Of a stretch of 64,000 nucleotides of DNA, positions 52,945 to 62,337 are shown piece after piece. The position numbers were made by a program, and so were the translations under genes. Source of the DNA: Streptosporangium subroseum (GTDB lineage: Bacteria; Actinomycetota; Actinomycetes; Streptosporangiales; Streptosporangiaceae); assembly GCF_900188345.1 (NCBI RefSeq), contig NZ_FZOD01000001.1, positions 62,001 to 126,000 on the forward strand, given 5' to 3'. Under the pieces are notes generated by a model, which searched no databases, had not been told where the DNA came from, and was given only the letters and a program-made list of their open reading frames with translations. The stretch's first letter is position 1, and every line of letters begins with the position of its first letter.

Positions 52945-53009
52945 TCTACGGCTCAGCTCTACGGCTCAGCTCTGCGGCTCAGCTCTGCGGCTCAGTTCTG
53001 TGGTTCCGG
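52945..53009 (+). repeat. 13-bp tandem repeat, four copies plus a decayed fifth
   Basis: TCTACGGCTCAGC twice, then TCTGCGGCTCAGC and TCTGCGGCTCAGT at 52945-52996, followed by a decayed copy TCTGTGGTTCCGG. GCTCCGGCTTCAC follows twice and leads into the 3' end of the TetR gene. Confidence 0.9.
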
Positions 53010-53023
53010 CCACGGCTCCGGCT

Positions 53024-53668
53024 TCACCGCTCCGGCTTCACGGCCCCGGCGTTTACGGCTCCAGCCGGGGCGATGCCGGCCAGAAGCTGGTCGACGACCC
53101 GTTCGGCGAGTTCCCTCGAGACCTCGGCGGCCCCTTCGCTTCGGACGTACCACATCGCGGTGCCGATCAGCGTGGCCATCGCGATGAGCGGATCGATGTC
53201 GGCCCGGAGCTCGCCGGTGGCCATACCGCGCCTCAGCAGGGCGGCGATCGCCGCCCTGCGGGGCTCGATGGTCACCTGGCGAATCCGCTCCACCAGGCGC
53301 GGGTGCCGCTCGGCCTCGTTCATCGCGATGTTCATCACGCAGCGCTTGCTCGCGTCGCACGCGTCGCGCTGGAAGACTTCCACGTACGCGACGAGATCCT
53401 CGCGGACCGAACCGCCCCGGAGTGAGGGCAGCGGTGACTTGAGGGTCGCCAGCGCGTCGACGAGCAGGTCCTCCTTGTTGGACCAGCGCCGGTAGATCGT
53501 GGTCTTGCCGACCCCCGCGCGAGCGGCGATCGCCTCGATCGACAACTCGCCGAGGCCGCTGCTCTCGCCTATCAGGTCGAGGGTCGCGTCAATGATCGCC
53601 TTCTCTGCCCTGGCGCTGCGGGGACGGCCCGCGGGGCGGGCCGTCTGCGTCTCGTCGGTGGTCGTCAT
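53024..53668 (-). CDS. TetR family regulator
   Basis: 214 residues. HTH: ARAEKAIIDATLDLIGESSGLGELSIEAIAARAGVGKTTIYRRWSNKEDLLVDAL. The C-terminal domain matches the TetR_C group with RCVMNIAMNEAERHPRLVERIRQ. It starts 7 bases after the stop of the drug-efflux gene on the same strand and probably represses the operon through the palindromes upstream of that gene. Its last residues (GAVNAGAVKPER) come from the flanking repeat region. Confidence 0.92.
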   Translation of the reverse strand: MTTTDETQTARPAGRPRSARAEKAIIDATLDLIGESSGLGELSIEAIAARAGVGKTTIYRRWSNKEDLLVDALATLKSPLPSLRGGSVREDLVAYVEVFQRDACDASKRCVMNIAMNEAERHPRLVERIRQVTIEPRRAAIAALLRRGMATGELRADIDPLIAMATLIGTAMWYVRSEGAAEVSRELAERVVDQLLAGIAPAGAVNAGAVKPER

Positions 53669-53675
53669 CGCGTGT

Positions 53676-55238
53676 CTACACTACTGCCGGTTCCTTGTCG
53701 TGATCCCGGCTCTCCGGAACGGAAATCTTGGCATTTTTACCGGGCAGCCACTTGACCACCACCAGGGCTCCGACAAGGGCGATCGCGGCCGCGATCAGAG
53801 CCGTGACGTGCATGCCGTCGACGAACGCCAGCTTCGCGGGCTCGATCAGTGCGGCGCCGTGCGCGCCGAGGCCCTGGGCCGCGGTGAGCGTGCCGGTGAT
53901 GGACTCGCCGGCGACGTGCCTGACCGCCTCGGGCAGGCCGGTCAGCGCGGGGGCGATCTCGTCGCGGTAGGTGGCCGAGAGCACCGAGCCCAGCAGCGCC
54001 ACCCCGAGGGCGCCCGCCACCTGGCGGACGGTGTTGCTCATGGCAGAGCCGACCCCGGCCTTCTCCCTGGGGAGCGCCTCCATGATCGCGGTGGTCGCCG
54101 GCGGCATGATGTTGGCCATCGCCGCGCCCTGGAGGAAGAACACGATCTCGATCAGGAGAATGGAGGTGTTCGCGTCCATCAGCGCGTAGGAGGCCAGTGC
54201 GCAGGCCACGATGACCATGCTGACGGTGCCTGCCAGCTTGCCGCCAAAACGCCTGGCCACCTGCTGGCTGAGCGGGGCGAAGATGAGCTGGGCGGCGGCG
54301 AAGGGGATCATCAGGGCGCCCGCCTGCAGCGGGCTGAAGCCCAGCACGATCTGCAGGTAGAACACCAGGAAGAACATCGCGCCCATCATCGCGAAGAACA
54401 TGATGCCGACCATGCCGATCGCGGTGGCGAAGCGAGGGTCACGGAAGTAGGTGACGTCGAAGGCCGGGTGGTCGATCCGGCGCTCGTACCAGACGAAGGC
54501 GGCCAGCACGGCCACACCCAGGATCGTCGGGACGAGCACCTGGGCGCTGGCGATCGTGGCCAGCTCGCCACCCCGGATGATGCCGTAGGTGATGGCGACG
54601 AGACCGATGATGGACATGACCACGCCGACAGGGTCGAGCTTGGAAGGCTTGGGGTCACGCGACTCGGGCACGATCAGCGAGATGAGCACCATGCTGATCA
54701 GCACGATCGGCAGGTTGATCAGGAAGACCGAGCCCCACCAGAAGTGCTCGATGAGCAGGCCCCCGGTGATCGGTCCGATCGCCACGGCCAGGCCCACGCC
54801 ACCGGCCCAGACGCCGATCGCCTTGCCGCGCTCCTCCGGGGGGAAGACGTTCGAGATGATCGCCAGCGTGGCCGGCATGATCGCGGCCCCGCCGATTCCC
54901 ATGAACGCGCGGGCGATGATCAGTTGTCCGGGATCCTGGGCGTAGGCACTGCCCAGTGAGGCCAGACCGAAAAGAACCATGCCCACCATGAGCATGCGCC
55001 TGCGCCCGGTCCGGTCGCCGATCACCCCGAAGGTGAACAGCAGCCCCGCGAACACGAGCGTGTATGCGTTGATCGCCCATTCCAGCTGGCTCTGGGTGGC
55101 ACCCAGGCCGACTTCGGGGTCGGCGATGGTCTTCAGAGCGACGTTCAGGATTGTGTTGTCGAGCACGACGGCCAGGAGGCTGAATACCAGCACTCCCAGG
55201 ATCCGCCACCGCTTGGGATGACCAAGCTGCTGTTCCAT
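53676..55238 (-). CDS. DHA2 family MFS drug transporter (14 helices)
   Basis: 520 residues with 14 predicted membrane segments. First helix motif VFSLLAVVLDNTILNVALKTI, with the D/N characteristic of DHA2 exporters; motif A GVIGDRTGRRRMLM; motif C AIGPITGGLLIEHFWW. Family members export dyes, antibiotics and quaternary amines by proton antiport. The TetR gene follows in the same operon. An antisense frame of 486 codons (53499-54959) is a shadow. Confidence 0.93.
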   Translation of the reverse strand: MEQQLGHPKRWRILGVLVFSLLAVVLDNTILNVALKTIADPEVGLGATQSQLEWAINAYTLVFAGLLFTFGVIGDRTGRRRMLMVGMVLFGLASLGSAYAQDPGQLIIARAFMGIGGAAIMPATLAIISNVFPPEERGKAIGVWAGGVGLAVAIGPITGGLLIEHFWWGSVFLINLPIVLISMVLISLIVPESRDPKPSKLDPVGVVMSIIGLVAITYGIIRGGELATIASAQVLVPTILGVAVLAAFVWYERRIDHPAFDVTYFRDPRFATAIGMVGIMFFAMMGAMFFLVFYLQIVLGFSPLQAGALMIPFAAAQLIFAPLSQQVARRFGGKLAGTVSMVIVACALASYALMDANTSILLIEIVFFLQGAAMANIMPPATTAIMEALPREKAGVGSAMSNTVRQVAGALGVALLGSVLSATYRDEIAPALTGLPEAVRHVAGESITGTLTAAQGLGAHGAALIEPAKLAFVDGMHVTALIAAAIALVGALVVVKWLPGKNAKISVPESRDHDKEPAVV

Positions 55239-55251
55239 GCGAGCCCCGTTT

Positions 55252-55315
55252 TTCGATACGAATGCGTTTCGAAACGCAAGCGTAGCGATGATCTATTCGA
55301 TACGCAACCGTATCG
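55252..55315 (-). promoter_or_regulatory. Operator array upstream of the DHA2/TetR operon
   Basis: TGCGTTTCGAAACGCA (55263-55278) is a perfect 16-bp palindrome. CGATACG-N4-CGTATCG (55298-55315) is a second perfect one. TTCGATACG occurs at 55252-55260 and again at 55296-55304. All lie 14-77 bases before the efflux start codon and are likely binding sites for the TetR protein and perhaps a second regulator. Confidence 0.7.
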
Positions 55316-55367
55316 TTTCGTATTTACGTCATGTTAACGCGAGTGACTCACGCGGACGGCCGAGAGG

Positions 55368-56564
55368 TCAGGCCGTGGCCGGGACGGGCGCCTCGACCGG
55401 CGATCCGCTCCGCCGCCAGAACGGCAGGGCGATCAGCACCATCACCACGCCGAACGCCCCCGCGACGGTGAAGGCCCAGTTGGGACCGGCACCGTCGATG
55501 ATCGCCCCCGCGATCGGCGCCGAGGAGGCCCCGCCAATCAAAAGCGCCGTGCCGTGCAGGCCCATCGCCTCGCCCCGGGCGCCGGCGGGAACCCAGCGGC
55601 TCACGGTGTCGACCGTGGCGGACAGCGCCGGGGCGCACAGCACTCCGGCCGGAAGAAGGGCCAGGACCAGCCAGTGCCAGTCACCGCTCACCAGCCCCAC
55701 GGGGATCGTGAGCGCGCCCATGGCGCCGACCAGGACCAGCGGCGACAATCCCCGGGGCAGCATGCCGTACACGAAGCCACCGACCAGCGAGTATACGCAC
55801 CACACGCCGATCGCCAGCCCGACCCACGCGGTGTCGCCCGACGCCGTCATCGTCGCCACCAGCGACAGCTCGGTGGCGGCCAGCACGAAGGTCGCCGCGG
55901 ACACGGCCCCGAGCAGCGTGAGGAGGCCGGGGGTGAGCCACTGGCGTCGGGAGACCTTCGCGCCAGGCGTCTGGAGCTCCTCCACCGAACGGGTGGGCGG
56001 GTTCAGCACGATCAGCGCCGTCCCGGAGAAGACCAGACCGGCCGCGAGGACGCACATGGTCCAGATGCTGCCGAGCATGGTCACCCCGGCGACCGCCAGG
56101 GCGGGCCCGGCCATGTAGGAGAGCTCAACGATCATCGAGTCGAGGGAGAAGCCCATCCTGCGCTGGTCGACCGGGACCAGGGCCGCGAGGCACTGCCTGA
56201 TTACACTGAACACCGGGAGGCTCAGCAGGCCCGCCAGCACGGAGGAGGCGAGCAGCACGGGGAACGACATCGCCCACGCGGTGCTCCAGAAGACGAGCTG
56301 GGCGAGGGTGGTCACCGCCAGCACCGGGCGCAGACCGAGCCTGTCGACGAACCGCCCGGACAGAGGCGAGCCGATGGCCATCCCCACCGTGCTGGTCAGG
56401 GTCACCAGACCGGCCGCGCCGTAACCGAGCTTGAGCCCGGTGACGACGTGCAGCGTCAGCGTGATGCCGACGGCGGTCGAGGGGATCCGGGCGAGAAGGC
56501 CCACCAGCAGCAACGACCACACACCGGGGATGGCCAGCAGCCGACGGTAAGGTTCTATAGCCAT
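55368..56564 (-). CDS. MFS transporter
   Basis: 398 residues from ATG 56564; a GGAGG lies 11 bases upstream, rather far, and the frame could extend to ATG 56588. Twelve helices. The start MAIEPYRRLLAIPGVWSLLL and the motif A loop GRFVDRLGLRPVLA are typical of a family of actinomycete MFS proteins with unknown substrates. It is divergent from panB with 160 bases between, and convergent with nothing on its left except the operator region of the DHA2 operon. Confidence 0.88.
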   Translation of the reverse strand: MAIEPYRRLLAIPGVWSLLLVGLLARIPSTAVGITLTLHVVTGLKLGYGAAGLVTLTSTVGMAIGSPLSGRFVDRLGLRPVLAVTTLAQLVFWSTAWAMSFPVLLASSVLAGLLSLPVFSVIRQCLAALVPVDQRRMGFSLDSMIVELSYMAGPALAVAGVTMLGSIWTMCVLAAGLVFSGTALIVLNPPTRSVEELQTPGAKVSRRQWLTPGLLTLLGAVSAATFVLAATELSLVATMTASGDTAWVGLAIGVWCVYSLVGGFVYGMLPRGLSPLVLVGAMGALTIPVGLVSGDWHWLVLALLPAGVLCAPALSATVDTVSRWVPAGARGEAMGLHGTALLIGGASSAPIAGAIIDGAGPNWAFTVAGAFGVVMVLIALPFWRRSGSPVEAPVPATA

Positions 56565-56724
56565 TTGATTGCTTACCTCCGCATGCATTGTGTCGTATAC
56601 CCCCGACAGCACCGCCACTGGATTACCGGGCAGGCCGGGACTGTTGAACCAACCGAACGCATGCAATCATCGGAAATGTCCGGGGACGCCACTGGGGCGC
56701 CTCGAGACTCTCTGGAGGGTTCCC

Positions 56725-57570
56725 ATGTCCTCTTCCGTCACCAGCCGTCCGACCTCTCTCTATGGCGGCCAGGCTGGACGAAGGATCACCGTACGAGACA
56801 TCGCCGCGGCGAAGGAGCGAGGCGAGAGGTGGCCGATGGTCACCGCCTATGACGCGATGACCGCCAAGGTCTTCGACGAGGCGGGCATTCCGGTGCTACT
56901 CGTCGGCGACTCGGCCGCCATGGTCGTGTACGGATACGACTCGACGCTGCCCGTGTCGGTGAACGACCTCATGCCGCTGACGGCGGCCGTGGTGCGGGGC
57001 TCGTCTCGCGCGATGGTCGTCGCCGACCTGCCGTTCGGCTCCTATCAGTCCTCGCCCCAGCAGGCGCTGGAGACAGCCGCCCGCTTCATGAAGGAGGCCG
57101 GCGCCCACGCGGTCAAGCTCGAAGGCGGACGCAGGGTGCTCCCTCAGGTCGAGGCCCTGGTCTCGGCCGGGATTCCGGTGATGGCCCACCTCGGCCTGAC
57201 CCCCCAGTCGGTCAACGCCCTCGGCGGCTACCGGGTCCAGGGCCGCGGCCAGTCAGGCGACGAGCTGATGTCCGACGCCAAGGACCTCGAGTACGCCGGA
57301 GCCTTCTCGGTGGTCCTGGAGTGCGTCCCCAGCGAGCTCGCCGAGCGGGTCACCGCGTCACTGTCGATCCCCACGATCGGCATCGGCGCCGGTCCCGCCA
57401 CCGACGCCCAGGTTCTCGTGTGGCAGGACCTCATGGGCCTGACCGCCCGCCCCGCCAAGTTCGTCAAGAAGTACTTCGACCTGGCCCAGGAGATGGACAG
57501 GGCCGTCCGGAGCTTCGCCGACGAGGTGGCCACCGGGGCCTTCCCCACCGCCGAGCACAGCTACCACTGA
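56725..57570 (+). CDS. panB: 3-methyl-2-oxobutanoate hydroxymethyltransferase
   Basis: 281 residues from ATG 56725 (GGAGGG five bases upstream). First committed step of pantothenate synthesis: adds a hydroxymethyl group from methylene-tetrahydrofolate to ketoisovalerate, giving ketopantoate. Motifs: MVTAYDAMTAKVFDEAG, VGDSAAMVVYGYDSTLPV, VADLPFGSY, KLEGGRRV, MAHLGLTPQS and TIGIGAGPATDAQVLVWQD. panC and panD are not in the window. Confidence 0.96.
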   Translation: MSSSVTSRPTSLYGGQAGRRITVRDIAAAKERGERWPMVTAYDAMTAKVFDEAGIPVLLVGDSAAMVVYGYDSTLPVSVNDLMPLTAAVVRGSSRAMVVADLPFGSYQSSPQQALETAARFMKEAGAHAVKLEGGRRVLPQVEALVSAGIPVMAHLGLTPQSVNALGGYRVQGRGQSGDELMSDAKDLEYAGAFSVVLECVPSELAERVTASLSIPTIGIGAGPATDAQVLVWQDLMGLTARPAKFVKKYFDLAQEMDRAVRSFADEVATGAFPTAEHSYH

Positions 57571-57607
57571 CGGCCGCCGAGCGCGGCTACCGCTGATATA
57601 CGCGTGT

Positions 57608-57681
57608 CCGGCCGCCCCGGCGCCCCAGGAAGACATCCTGACGGCACCCGGGCGGCCGGCCCTCGCCCCGTACGGGGCGAG
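57608..57681. terminator. Nested hairpin and 20-bp palindrome between convergent genes
   Basis: CCGGCCGCCC (57608-57617) pairs with GGGCGGCCGG (57650-57659), enclosing CAGGA-N5-TCCTG (57626-57640). CTCGCCCCGTACGGGGCGAG (57662-57681) is a perfect palindrome directly after. It sits between panB and the convergent dehydratase and probably ends both transcripts. Confidence 0.75.
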
Positions 57682-57697
57682 CGGCTCCGGCGTGGGG

Positions 57698-58618
57698 TCA
57701 GACCAGGTCCCCCGGGTCGGTGTTGGCGCCGCACACGATCACGGCCACCCGCTCTCCGGGGGCCGGGACGTAGGCGCCCGAGCGAAGGGCCGCGAGGGCC
57801 GCCGCACCCGCGTGCTCGGCGACGATGCGGTAGGACCGCCACAGCTCCAGCCGCGCGTCGACGATGGCCTCGTCGGAGACCAGGACGCTCCGCACTCCCG
57901 CGGCGCTGGTGAGGTCGTAGGAGATCGCACCGATCTGGCTGGCGCCCAGGGCGTCGGCTCCGACCCCGCTGACCCCGACCTTGACCGGCCTTCCGGCCTC
58001 AAGCGCCCGGTTCAGGGTCGGAATGAGCTCGGGCTCGACGGCGACCACGCGGGCCCTGCCGTCAAGGGCGGCGACGATCCCGGCGATCAGCCCGCCGCCG
58101 CCGACCGCGACGAGAACCGTGTCCACCCCTCCGGTCTGCTCCAGCGTCTCCAGCCCGACCGTGCCCTGTCCGGCGACCACCTCGGCCTGGTCGTAGGCGT
58201 GGATGTCCAGGGCGCCGGTCTCGCCCGCCCGCTTGGCCGACGCCTCGTACGCCTCGGCATAGACGGCCCCGACCTGGGTCACCTCCGCGCCCAGCGCACG
58301 CAGCCCCGCGACCTTCACCGGGCTGGACACCGTCGGCACGAAGATCTCCGCCCTGACGCCCAGGGTCCGTGCCACGTGCGCCACCGCCAGACCGTGGTTG
58401 CCACCGCTCGCCGCGATCAACCCGGCCTCGGGCAACTCCCCCGCCATCAGGGCCCGGTTGAAACCGCCCCTGGCCTTGAACGACCCCGAGTGCTGCATCC
58501 CCTCCATCTTCAGGAACAACCCCGGTGCCACCTCCAGCACGGGCGTACGGCGGATGTATCCGGCAATCCGCTCGGCGGCTCGCTCGACATCCCCGATTGA
58601 CACGCTCACTCGCAACAT
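57698..58618 (-). CDS. Threonine dehydratase-like PLP enzyme (fold type II)
   Basis: 306 residues from ATG 58618, 5 bases after the DUF2278 stop; GTG 58609 is the alternative with better ribosome-site spacing. PLP Lys48 in QHSGSFKARG, Gly loop in ASGGNHG, phosphate loop VAVGGGGLIAGI, and VIVCGANTD at the end. It lacks the regulatory ACT domain of biosynthetic threonine dehydratase, so it is a catabolic-type threonine/serine dehydratase or a serine racemase relative. The substrate is undecided. Confidence 0.9.
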   Translation of the reverse strand: MLRVSVSIGDVERAAERIAGYIRRTPVLEVAPGLFLKMEGMQHSGSFKARGGFNRALMAGELPEAGLIAASGGNHGLAVAHVARTLGVRAEIFVPTVSSPVKVAGLRALGAEVTQVGAVYAEAYEASAKRAGETGALDIHAYDQAEVVAGQGTVGLETLEQTGGVDTVLVAVGGGGLIAGIVAALDGRARVVAVEPELIPTLNRALEAGRPVKVGVSGVGADALGASQIGAISYDLTSAAGVRSVLVSDEAIVDARLELWRSYRIVAEHAGAAALAALRSGAYVPAPGERVAVIVCGANTDPGDLV

Positions 58619-58623
58619 CCTTC

Positions 58624-59625
58624 TCAGAAGGTGATCGTCCAGCCCTCCCGCCTGGCCTGGGCCGCGGTGTAGGAGACTCCGTGGACCTTGAGCCCGGCGG
58701 CGTCCAGCAGCGTGATCGCGCCTCCTCCGTCACCCAGCTCGAACGGGGAACCGATGGCGAGCGCGAGGGTGTCGCCGGAAGCCAGCGGGCCTGCCGGCAG
58801 GGGAAAAGGGTTCTTCTGTCTGTCTACCAGAGACCAGCCCGCGAGGTCGACCGGGCCGGGAGAGGCGTTCAGCAGAGTGACCGTCTCGGACCCGGACCCG
58901 GCGGGGTTGACGAGGGCGGCGAGGATCCGGACGGGCTCCTCGCCCTTGCCCGGCCGTACGGGAGTCTCCGGCAGGGTGTGCCCGGTGATGTCATCGGTGT
59001 GCCAGGACTGGGACTGGAAGGCCAGGAAGATCGCGACCCAGCGCGACTCCGCGGGGAAGTGCAGGATCACCCCGCCGTCCTGCCACACGCCGTCGTCACC
59101 GCGGAACTGCCGGGAGTTGCCCTGGTTCATATGGATGTCGTGCACGCCGTTGCCCGGCCGGAATCCGAAGACCTTGTCGGGAGTGCCGGACTCGGGGCCC
59201 CAGCGCTCGCCGAAGGCGTAGACGATCGCGGCGGGGTCGGCGATCGCCCGCTGGATGTAGTGGTCGAGCTTGTCGGCCAGGTCGTTGTCCACGCCGGGAA
59301 GGTCGGGCGGGATGATGCGCATCCCCGCGGGGTCGAACAGGTTGCCCCGGATGTAGTCGAGGGCCGCGCCACCGGGACGGGACGGCAGGGCCGTCCAGCC
59401 TCCGGCGGCCTGGGGAAGCGCCTGCACCGCCGGGTGCCGGAAGTCCTCGTCGGCGAGATAGAGCAGCTCGGAAGGAGCCTGCTGGGACTCGACGTTGACC
59501 GCGACCCGGTATGAGGTCCCGGCCTGGTCGACGAGGTGGATCTGGTAGTGCGGGGAGTCCATGGACCCCTCGCGACGACTGTCGACGGCGCGGCCCGCAA
59601 GGACCCCGTAGCTCTTCAGCGGCAC
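58624..59625 (-). CDS. DUF2278 protein with C-terminal lamin-tail domain
   Basis: 333 residues from GTG 59625 (GGAGGG eight bases upstream; GTG 59634 lies too close to it). The N-terminal DUF2278 (YukJ-like) domain spans KSYGVLAGRAVDSRRE to about residue 210, with PHYQIHLVDQAGTSYRVAVNVES, GVDNDLADKLDHYIQRAI and NGVHDIHMNQGNS. The C-terminus is a lamin-tail-like (LTD) Ig fold, VTLLNASPGPVDLAGWSLVDRQKNPFPLP. There is no signal peptide. Its role is unknown. It probably forms an operon with the dehydratase downstream. Confidence 0.85.
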   Translation of the reverse strand: MPLKSYGVLAGRAVDSRREGSMDSPHYQIHLVDQAGTSYRVAVNVESQQAPSELLYLADEDFRHPAVQALPQAAGGWTALPSRPGGAALDYIRGNLFDPAGMRIIPPDLPGVDNDLADKLDHYIQRAIADPAAIVYAFGERWGPESGTPDKVFGFRPGNGVHDIHMNQGNSRQFRGDDGVWQDGGVILHFPAESRWVAIFLAFQSQSWHTDDITGHTLPETPVRPGKGEEPVRILAALVNPAGSGSETVTLLNASPGPVDLAGWSLVDRQKNPFPLPAGPLASGDTLALAIGSPFELGDGGGAITLLDAAGLKVHGVSYTAAQARREGWTITF

Positions 59626-59819
59626 TGGCTCCACCCTCCGGAAAGCAAACCCTGCGAACCATGTCTACGCCTTTTCGCCCGGGCAGGGAATCACCGGAGG
59701 CGACGGCTGTCGAAATCATGAACCGCCGGAGGCTACGGCGGTCACCGGAGGCTCCGGCGGCTGTCGATCAGAGGCCGCGAACGGGGGTGGTCAAGGCCGG
59801 GAGCCGCCGGAGGCGACGG

Positions 59820-59902
59820 CGGTCACCGGGTCGGGCCCCGCGAGTGGAGAGGCCCGGGGCAGGAGCCGCCGGCGGTCATCGGGTCGGGCCCCGCGAGTGG
59901 AG
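59820..59902 (+). repeat. 30-bp direct repeat, period 53
   Basis: CGGTCACCGGG-TCGGGCCCCGCGAGTGGAG occurs at 59820-59849 and again at 59873-59902 with one change. Related GCCGCCGGAGGC-type pieces occur from 59685. No gene lies in 59635-59929. Confidence 0.85.
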
Positions 59903-59929
59903 GTGGCCAAGGCCGGAGAGCACGGAGGA

Positions 59930-61102
59930 TCAGGAGAGCGCCTGCTCGAAGTCCGCCCACAGGTCCTCGACGTGCTCGATGCCCACCGCCACCCGGATCG
60001 TGCCCTCCCCGATCCCGTTCCTGACCAGCTCCTCGGCCGTCAGCATGCGGTGGGAGGTGCTGGCGGGGTGAAGGATGAGCGTCTCGACTCCCCCGAGGGA
60101 CGGGGCCAGCAGCGCCAGCCGTACCGCACCCATGAACCTCTCCCCCGCCGCGCGCCCGCCCGCCAGGTCGAAGGAGAAGACCCCGCCGAAGTCCGGCAGC
60201 AGCTTCGCCGCCAGCTCGTAGGAGGGGTGCGAGGGCAGGCCGGGCCAGTGCACGGCGGAGACCGCGGGATGGTCGTTGAGACGGGTGGCCAGCTCGCGGG
60301 TGTTGAAGCAGTGGCGCTCCATCCGCAGCGGCAGGGTCTGGATGCCTCGCAGGGTGAGCCACGCGGCGAACGGGTCGGCGGTGGCGCCCAGCTCTGTCGC
60401 GAAGGACCACACCTTGCGGTAGAGCTCGTCCGAGGCGAAGACCGCGATCCCGCCGAGCACGTCGGTGTGCCCGCTCAGATATTTGGTCGTGGAGTGGACC
60501 ACGATGTCGGCCCCGTGCTCCAGCGGCCTGCACAGGATCGGCGAGGCGAAGGTGTTGTCCACCACCGAGATCAGACCGGCCTCGCGAGCCACCGCGCACA
60601 TGCCGGGCAGATCGGCGACCTGGGTCACCGGGTTGGCGATGGTCTCCAGGTAGACCAGCTTGGTCTCGGGCCGCACGGCCGCGCGCAGGGCCTCCGGGTC
60701 GGCCTCGGAAACGTAGGAGACGGCGATCTGGAAGCGCTCGATCAGATCGTTGATCATCCCGGCGGTGCCGCCGTAGAGGGGCTTCTGCGCGATCAGGTGG
60801 TCACCGGGCTTGAGCAGGCCGAGCAGTACGGAGTTGATGGCCCCCATGCCCGAGCCGGTGGCCACGGCGCCGACGCCGCCCTCCAGCCCGGCGACGGCCT
60901 CCTCAAGTGACCTGACGGTCGGATTCGACATCCGCCCGTACACGAAGGCACCGTCGGGACGCCCCATCCCGTCGGCGAAGACGGCAGGGTCGTCGAAGAC
61001 AAAACCGGAGGTCTGGTAGATCGGCACCGAGATGGGACGACTGCCGTTCAGCTGCGGGTGAGGAAGATGGACGGTGCGCGTCTCAGGGCGAAGTTCAGTC
61101 AT
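59930..61102 (-). CDS. Cys/Met metabolism PLP enzyme (cystathionine gamma-lyase type)
   Basis: 390 residues. Fold type I PLP enzyme of the trans-sulfuration family: YGRMSNPTVRSLEEAVAGLEGG (phosphate-binding Tyr and Arg), VDNTFASPILCRPLEHGADIVVHSTTKYLSGH with PLP Lys207, LILHPASTSHRML and GTIRVAVGIEHVEDLWADF at the end. The family includes cystathionine gamma-synthase and -lyase, methionine gamma-lyase and O-acetylhomoserine sulfhydrylase; the sequence does not separate these. It is upstream of the DUF2278 gene, about 300 bases apart. Confidence 0.9.
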   Translation of the reverse strand: MTELRPETRTVHLPHPQLNGSRPISVPIYQTSGFVFDDPAVFADGMGRPDGAFVYGRMSNPTVRSLEEAVAGLEGGVGAVATGSGMGAINSVLLGLLKPGDHLIAQKPLYGGTAGMINDLIERFQIAVSYVSEADPEALRAAVRPETKLVYLETIANPVTQVADLPGMCAVAREAGLISVVDNTFASPILCRPLEHGADIVVHSTTKYLSGHTDVLGGIAVFASDELYRKVWSFATELGATADPFAAWLTLRGIQTLPLRMERHCFNTRELATRLNDHPAVSAVHWPGLPSHPSYELAAKLLPDFGGVFSFDLAGGRAAGERFMGAVRLALLAPSLGGVETLILHPASTSHRMLTAEELVRNGIGEGTIRVAVGIEHVEDLWADFEQALS

Positions 61103-61425
61103 GCGTCAAGAATGTCCGGTTAACCAGGTGTTTGTCAGATCCAAACGGTCGAGAGTGACGTACGACCCTTTCCCGCGGGGGCAAAATCATCCGCCCGCAG
61201 GACGGCGACACCGGATCCACACCCCCGGCGGTCCGCCGTCCGCGCACCACCGGTTCGCCTCCGGCTTTCCGCCGTCCGCACATCACCGGCGATGCCGGAG
61301 ACCCGGATACGGCCACCGCATCCCGGCGACTCCCCGGCAGCCCTCCACCGGATCGCGACACCGCTCGGACGAAGTCATGAATTTCTCACTACTGCCCGCC
61401 GGGCCAGGCCTCCAGGATCTGAGAC
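61103..61425. other. Intergenic region with a 22-bp direct repeat
   Basis: Divergent promoter region of the PLP enzyme and the ABC exporter. TCCGCCGTCCGCGCACCACCGG-type copies lie at 61232-61253 and 61268-61289 (period 36, two changes). No gene is supported. Confidence 0.55.
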
Positions 61426-62337
61426 ATGACAGCGATTCAGGTGGACGGGCTCACGAAGAGCTACGGAGACTTCGCGGCCGTCAAGGGCATCTCCTTCGAC
61501 GTCGCCCCGGGCGAGATCTTCGCCCTCCTCGGGCGCAACGGGGCCGGGAAGACCACGACGATGGAGGTGCTGGCGGGCTTCCAGGCGCCGGACGAGGGCA
61601 CCGTCCGAGTGCTCGGGCTCGATCCGGCCAGGGATCGGAGCAGGGTCCGCGCCCGCATCGGGATCATGCTCCAGGAGGCGGGGTTCTTCCCCGACCTGAC
61701 GGTGGCGCAGACCGTGGACGCCTGGCGCGACTTCGTCGCCGCCCCCCGGCCGCGTGACGAGACCCTGGAACTCACCGGGCTGGCCGCCAAGGCGACGACG
61801 AAGGTGCGCCAGCTCTCCGGAGGCGAGAAGCGCCGCCTGGATCTGGCCCTGGCCGTCCTGAGCCGCCCCGACGCGCTGTTCCTCGACGAGCCCACGGCGG
61901 GAATGGATCCCGAGGCGCGCAGGAACACCTGGGAGGTCATCCAGAGACTGGCCGGACAGGGCACCACGATCCTGCTCACCACGCACTATCTGGAGGAGGC
62001 CCAGCGCCTGGCCTCCTCCATGGCGATCATGGACCAGGGGCTGATCGTCGCCGGCGGCGGCATGGCCGAGACCCTGGCCGCCGAGACCGGCAGGGTCGCC
62101 TTCGAACTGCCCTCCTCGGTCCCCCCCGAGGAGCTGCCGGTGCCCGTCACCACGATGGAGGGCCGCCTCGCGGTGTACCGCCTCGCCGACCCCGACCTCA
62201 CCGCGCGAACCCTGCTGAACTGGGCGAGCGAGCGCGGCCTGCGCCTGCGCGGCCTTGAGGTCCGTACGGCGACGCTCGAAGACCTGTTCCTCGACCTCGC
62301 CTCCGGAGAGAAGCACGAGAAGAAAGCGACGGTGTGA
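61426..62337 (+). CDS. ABC transporter ATP-binding protein
   Basis: 303 residues. Walker A GRNGAGKTTTMEVL, Q-loop with IMLQEAGFFPDL, signature LSGGEKRRLDLALAV, Walker B ALFLDEPTAGMDPEAR, switch His in LLTTHYLEEAQRL. The CcmA/DrrA-type C-terminal extension is present (about 220-300). It pairs with the ABC-2 permease directly downstream (GTGA overlap). A histidine kinase follows, the usual LuxR-type two-component arrangement for drug or lipid exporters. Confidence 0.94.
   Translation: MTAIQVDGLTKSYGDFAAVKGISFDVAPGEIFALLGRNGAGKTTTMEVLAGFQAPDEGTVRVLGLDPARDRSRVRARIGIMLQEAGFFPDLTVAQTVDAWRDFVAAPRPRDETLELTGLAAKATTKVRQLSGGEKRRLDLALAVLSRPDALFLDEPTAGMDPEARRNTWEVIQRLAGQGTTILLTTHYLEEAQRLASSMAIMDQGLIVAGGGMAETLAAETGRVAFELPSSVPPEELPVPVTTMEGRLAVYRLADPDLTARTLLNWASERGLRLRGLEVRTATLEDLFLDLASGEKHEKKATV

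Noticed and set aside
53499..54959. 486-codon frame antisense to the DHA2 transporter
   Set aside because: Composition is that of a complement shadow (His/Asp/Arg/Gly-rich) and it overlaps two real genes.
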